Origin: Chromera velia
Taxonomy: Eukaryota; Sar; Chromeraceae
Direction of reading: 5' to 3'
Assembly (NCBI GenBank): GCA_018398765.1
Contig: JAHBMJ010003447.1
Location: 1 to 10,694 of the forward strand
DNA length: 10,694 nt
A model generated the notes under the pieces. It worked only from the letters and a program-made list of their open reading frames with translations, did not search any database and was not told the origin of the DNA. Shown here one piece after another: positions 7,191 to 10,694 of the stretch. The number at the start of each line of letters is the position of its first letter. Within the stretch, counting starts at the first letter, position 1. A program made the translations under genes and the position numbers.

Positions 7191-9690
7191 GTTTGAGACT
7201 ACAGAGACTTCTCTGATCTTTTCTTTGCCAAGGTTGTATCTGGCCTCTGCTCATTCTTTTGAGGGTCTGCTGCAGCTTGGTTTTTAAGATGTTGAGGTCT
7301 CACTGACAAATGAACAACTCTAAGTGACCATTGCTAACGATGTCTGTCTCGATTCCCATGATTCAAAAATACCGCTCACAGATGGTATCAGGGTTTCATT
7401 CACTATCACCCACAGGATCTTCACTCCCGGGGGGCAATACCAAAGCGGAAGTCTGATAATGACGGAAAATAAGGTGGTAACAGGCATGGATCCACCTGGC
7501 AGTTGCACACTTTTCTTTGATATTGGGGTCTGCTACTTTATATCTGGACAAATAGCTCTCGGTATGGCCGTGCTCCGATCGCTGCTGCTCAAACCAGGCG
7601 GCAGACTTAAACTTATTGACGCTTTCAAATGGAAACATGGTTTCGCAGGCATCGATAGGCTCAATCAGGGGGCAGTCGTTACAGAATATCAGTAAGCGGG
7701 CATCGATTTGGAATTCACGCGCGTTGTTATACAGACGGCGTGCGCATAGGACATCTCCACCAGAAGTAAAACGCTTAATCAGATTGCTATTGATTTTTGT
7801 GGCCTTGTTTGTTGCATCCATTTCGATTTCTTGCGTGAGTGCCAAGCGAGCAAACTCGGCGTCTAACATCCAGCCTCCTTCTTTGGCGGGGTCTGAATGA
7901 AATGAAGACATCAAAAAATTTTCCGAAAGGGGATTTATGACGTATTTCTCAAATGTATTCTGCAGCAGAGTACTAGTAACGCCCTTCCCTGAATTTTGCT
8001 CCCTTATACATCTTCCCCAATGTTTATCCTCAACATGACCGCCGATTGCTCGCGTAAGAAAACGGAGAAACAAGTCGGTCTGTTGTCCAAATACAGCTTC
8101 AAACACTCAGCTATGCACTTCAGCAATGGCTTCTTCGTTTGGTGTGGCATTGTACTCATATTCAAGCACAATTGTAGTATCGATGCTATTACCAATCTCT
8201 GACTATGGGGTGAAGGTTTGGCTGGAAAGGTCATAGACACCGTTTTTGAAGCAGACCTTCCCCTTTGAGCTGAAGTAAAGACGATCGTACAGCGCGTTGT
8301 CTTGGTTATCGGCCCTTCGAACACAACACTTCAATGCTTTAACAATATTCTTTGCGGTAAGGATATTTTGGGAGAAGAATGCCGTCTTCTCAGCAGAAAG
8401 AGGCTTTCGGATATTTGTCTGAAGACAGATACCCAAAAGGGCATTGTCGACTTGGATGGGGCAAGATTCCCAACGATAACCTTCTCGGAAAAAGAATTCT
8501 CCACGGTAGTATTTCAACCGGTTGGCCAGAATTGTTCTGAACAACCATTCCGCTTCTGCATCAGAAGAAGCCAAAAGCAAAGGAAGGGTTGGCCAATGAT
8601 ATTTTTTTGTACTTTGGGAAGGAAAAAGAAGACGGGTCACTTCGGTAGTTACCGTTTCAGCAATCGTTTTGTTGTATAGCTGGGAATTGTCTTCGTAGGC
8701 CCACATGTGGAGGGAGGCTTTCGTTAAACGTTGTTTCCCTCCCGCCCGATACAGAAACGAATCAAACTTTTTGTTACACTCGTGCGGATCGTATTTAGCT
8801 TGACATTTTTTAAAAAATGTGTGGAAGTGCTGACGGCCAGCTTCTTCTAATTTATTTTTGATTGCGTGACCGACATCGATCCACTGCTGGTAGTTTTGTA
8901 CTCGCTCATCCGAAAGACAATCACATAAATTCCTGATTTCTGTAGCGACGCAATCGAGCCCTTGTGAGGGTGGACAGGCTTCTGCTGGCGTGGGAGTATT
9001 GTCGACTGGTGATAGGGGGGCGGTTGATGGTAGACTGAGATTTGTTTGGGACTTTCTTTTAGAAGAAGCGGCACGTACCATCGGCGGGTCCATCACATCA
9101 AGAAAAAAAGACGGAACTGGCTGGAGAAAGCCTCCGCCCAGTACATTTTGTGCATGCTAGAATGGAGCCTGTGTTTTATCCCCCGAAATAAATGCATACT
9201 GAAAGGTCTCGCTCCCTTTCTCAACGTACACGGTCGTTGGAGGAGCAATCAGGAGCCCACCCGCCGACCGTGCGTCAACCTTTTTGTACTTTGACAACAC
9301 CTCACTTCGGGTTGGGACTCTTCGGTCATGTTGAAAGTACACATGAAAGCCTCATCGCGTCTGGACTGTCAGATGCTCTTTCAGTTCAGGGTGTTCTCTA
9401 AGAGCCCGTTCATATTCATCTCAGTGATCAAAATCAAAGACGGTCAAATTATTCTTCTCACCCGTAAGAAGCGCAATACCCTCATCGTGATCTAGATCAA
9501 TATACTTATCCATATTTTCACGTGAAATCTCGGACCACTTTATGGGTGGATAAAATTTCTTCCTCTTCTCTTCTTCAGTTTCGGGATCTTGTTGGATTTG
9601 GACGTTGGGGAAGATGAAAAACACGAACCCTGCTTCACTGTAGAGCTGGGTATAGTCCGCAAGCTGTTGCCGACGATCGTGGATATCCAT
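7156..9690 (-). pseudogene. Virus-type primase-helicase, right copy, broken by stops
   Basis: Second copy of the gene at 817-3342, on the minus strand, with 845 codons from ATG (9690-9688) to TAG (7158-7156). Domain order and motifs match the left copy. It shares the left copy's three TGA stops (9354-9352, 8109-8107, 7365-7363). It adds five of its own, numbered by first codon base on the minus strand: 9423 (TGA, left CGA), 9159 (TAG, left CAG), 8205 (TAG, left TGG), 7398 (TGA, left CGA) and 7302 (TGA, left CGA). All five are C-to-T or G-to-A changes. The first P-loop glycine is arginine here (REQNSGKG), which should weaken ATP binding. At the left copy's TAA site it has GAA. Its last 23 residues differ from the left copy because the repeat ends before the gene does. 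Its 3' end overlaps the convergent small ORF ending at 7190. Confidence 0.85.
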
Positions 9691-10464
9691 TTTCTTTTTT
9701 TTTCTCTTGTGATATATTTTCGATCCGTCGCGCGCCCGACTTTTTTTCTTTAGATAAAAAAAACTGTATAGAAGTTTGTCTATTTGCATCGGCTCGAATT
9801 AGCTCGAATCTGAGCCAACCAATTTTTTCACGTAAAGACAACGCGCGTCCGCAAACCATATTGCGTCGTCTGTATGACTCAGAAGATTCCGTTTGCGTCG
9901 GCTCGGATCTGAGCCGACCGATTTTTTGTAAAGCCGAGTTAAAGACAACGCGTGGCAAAGCTGTATGTATACAGAGGTGGCACAAACTACATTGCGTCGA
10001 CAGTTATATCAGCTATAGTACTATCAGTCACGAACTAAGCCAGCTAAAACCAGCTAGTCATTTTAATGCGGTGAACCTTGTGCGTTGTCTGGTGTTTCGT
10101 TGTTGATCTGTGCTTGTTGGTGGACTGATGGGAGCCAGGAGGCGTCGCTCGTGGCCTCTCGGTAGGCAGCGACTGCGGAACTGGCAGAATATCTCGTGCA
10201 GCAGCATGCATTCCGCGCGGTGCCGACTTAAAGACAATTAATTGTTAACATGTATATAGAGAGCATGCGCGCGCGCATTCCGCGCGCCACGCGGCGGTGC
10301 CGACTTAAAGACAACGCTTCATACAAAAAGAGAGAGGCGGCACAAAACCGGTGGTCGATCGAAACAGCTATCCACGGATCAAGCTAGCTTGAGAGTGAGA
10401 CTGGATCGATCATTTGGCACGGTGTGCCTAGCTGGGTGTTGTCTGGTGTTCGTTTGGCGATCTT
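7227..10464 (-). repeat. Long inverted repeat, right arm
   Basis: This is the mate of 1-3280 on the opposite strand. The two arms differ at scattered bases, mostly transitions, plus a few indels confined to the outer non-coding part. Over the helicase segment the two translations differ at 17 of about 236 residues, so the arms have diverged and are not an assembly fold-back. The spacer between arms is 3946 bp. Similarity to the element's own internal module continues to about 10506, so the arm probably extends at least that far, with its left partner outside the window. Confidence 0.95.
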
Positions 10465-10506
10465 TGCTTGTTGGTGGGTTGATGGGAGCCAGGAGGCGTC
10501 GCTCGT
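9800..10506 (-). repeat. Degenerate modular direct repeats, right outer arm
   Basis: This is the mirror of the left module array. A 25-bp block beginning TGATGGGAGCCAGGAGGCG occurs perfectly twice in direct orientation, at 10126-10150 and 10480-10504, and inverted at 344-368. The outermost copy, followed by CGT to 10506, lies beyond the part of the arm whose partner is in the window. After about 10506 the two direct copies stop resembling each other, which marks a candidate outer edge of the repeat array. Confidence 0.65.
9897..9918. promoter_or_regulatory. 22-bp dyad, right-arm copy
   Basis: Counterpart of 576-597. Half-sites GTCGGCTC and GAGCCGAC flank GGATCT-type centre bases. It has one mismatch from perfect symmetry, different from the left-arm mismatch. 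Confidence 0.5.
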
Positions 10507-10694
10507 CTCGAGAGGTTGGAAGGACGAGTGCATGATGTTCGGAGTTCAGTCTGCTCCCGTCTCTCTCCGTGGCGTCACGAGGGTCCCTGCGACTCTCCCA
10601 GGGCTTTCCTTGGTTTGATTTGCGCTGAGGCCTGCCACGAGTTCATGGGTCGGGAGGAGGCGATTGCTGGATGGAAGCAGTGGGAGGAGACAGG
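10507..10694. other. Probable flanking DNA outside the repeat array
   Basis: After about 10506 the sequence no longer follows the element's modules and becomes GC-richer. The plus-strand frame holding CHEFMGREEAIAGWKQWEE runs open to the window end and could be a host exon. It is too short to identify. The true element boundary would need the sequence left of base 1. Confidence 0.3.

Noticed and set aside
7069-7287. Frame-1 ORF over the core/right-arm junction
   Set aside because: It starts at an internal ATG, overlaps a better frame-3 reading, and crosses the repeat boundary into antisense of the primase-helicase.
1-10464. Assembly fold-back or chimeric read as the source of the inverted repeat
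   Set aside because: The arms differ at many bases, have private stops and private indels, and enclose a 3.9-kb unique core. A fold-back artefact would be near-identical.
1-10694. tRNA, rRNA or CRISPR arrays
   Set aside because: I saw no cloverleaf with conserved arms, no rRNA-like block, and no regularly spaced identical repeats with unique spacers.

Overview
The window looks like eukaryotic nuclear DNA holding one decayed virus- or transposon-derived element. The signs are a chromodomain, a short non-autonomous DNA transposon with an 8-bp target duplication, ATG contexts of eukaryotic type, no Shine-Dalgarno/operon layout, and stop codons arising mainly by C-to-T/G-to-A change. The host cannot be named from sequence alone; a fungus, oomycete, alga or other protist would all fit.

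Layout. Two very long inverted arms dominate: bases 1-3280 (left) match the reverse complement of 7227-10464 (right), enclosing a unique spacer of about 3.95 kb (3281-7226). Base 1 already lies inside the left arm. Each arm has an outer non-coding part of about 0.8 kb, built from degenerate repeated modules, GTCGGC boxes and dyads, followed by an inward-facing gene for a virus-type primase-helicase (archaeo-eukaryotic Prim-Pol domain, PriCT-2-like region, D5/SF3 helicase). Both copies carry in-frame stops but no net indel over about 2.46 kb. The arms differ at many bases, so this is not a fold-back artefact.

The spacer holds a GC-rich stretch with a weak ORF (3281-4047), a short tandem repeat (4189-4246), an unrecognised broken ORF (4361-5104), a broken GIY-YIG-like nuclease region (5068-5802), a chromodomain (5803-6267) split by a 232-bp MITE-like insertion, then a low-complexity ORF (6328-6909) and a small Trp-rich ORF (6999-7190). 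Bases 10507-10694 are probably flanking DNA.

Reading of the whole. Replication genes sitting inside long terminal inverted repeats, with a GIY-YIG/chromodomain gene between them, suggest an endogenised linear dsDNA element (polinton-like, virophage-like or transpoviron-like in plan). No capsid, protein-primed polymerase, packaging ATPase or DDE/tyrosine integrase is visible. The replication gene would supply copying, and the GIY-YIG/chromodomain product is a candidate for DNA cutting with chromatin targeting; that last role is inference only.
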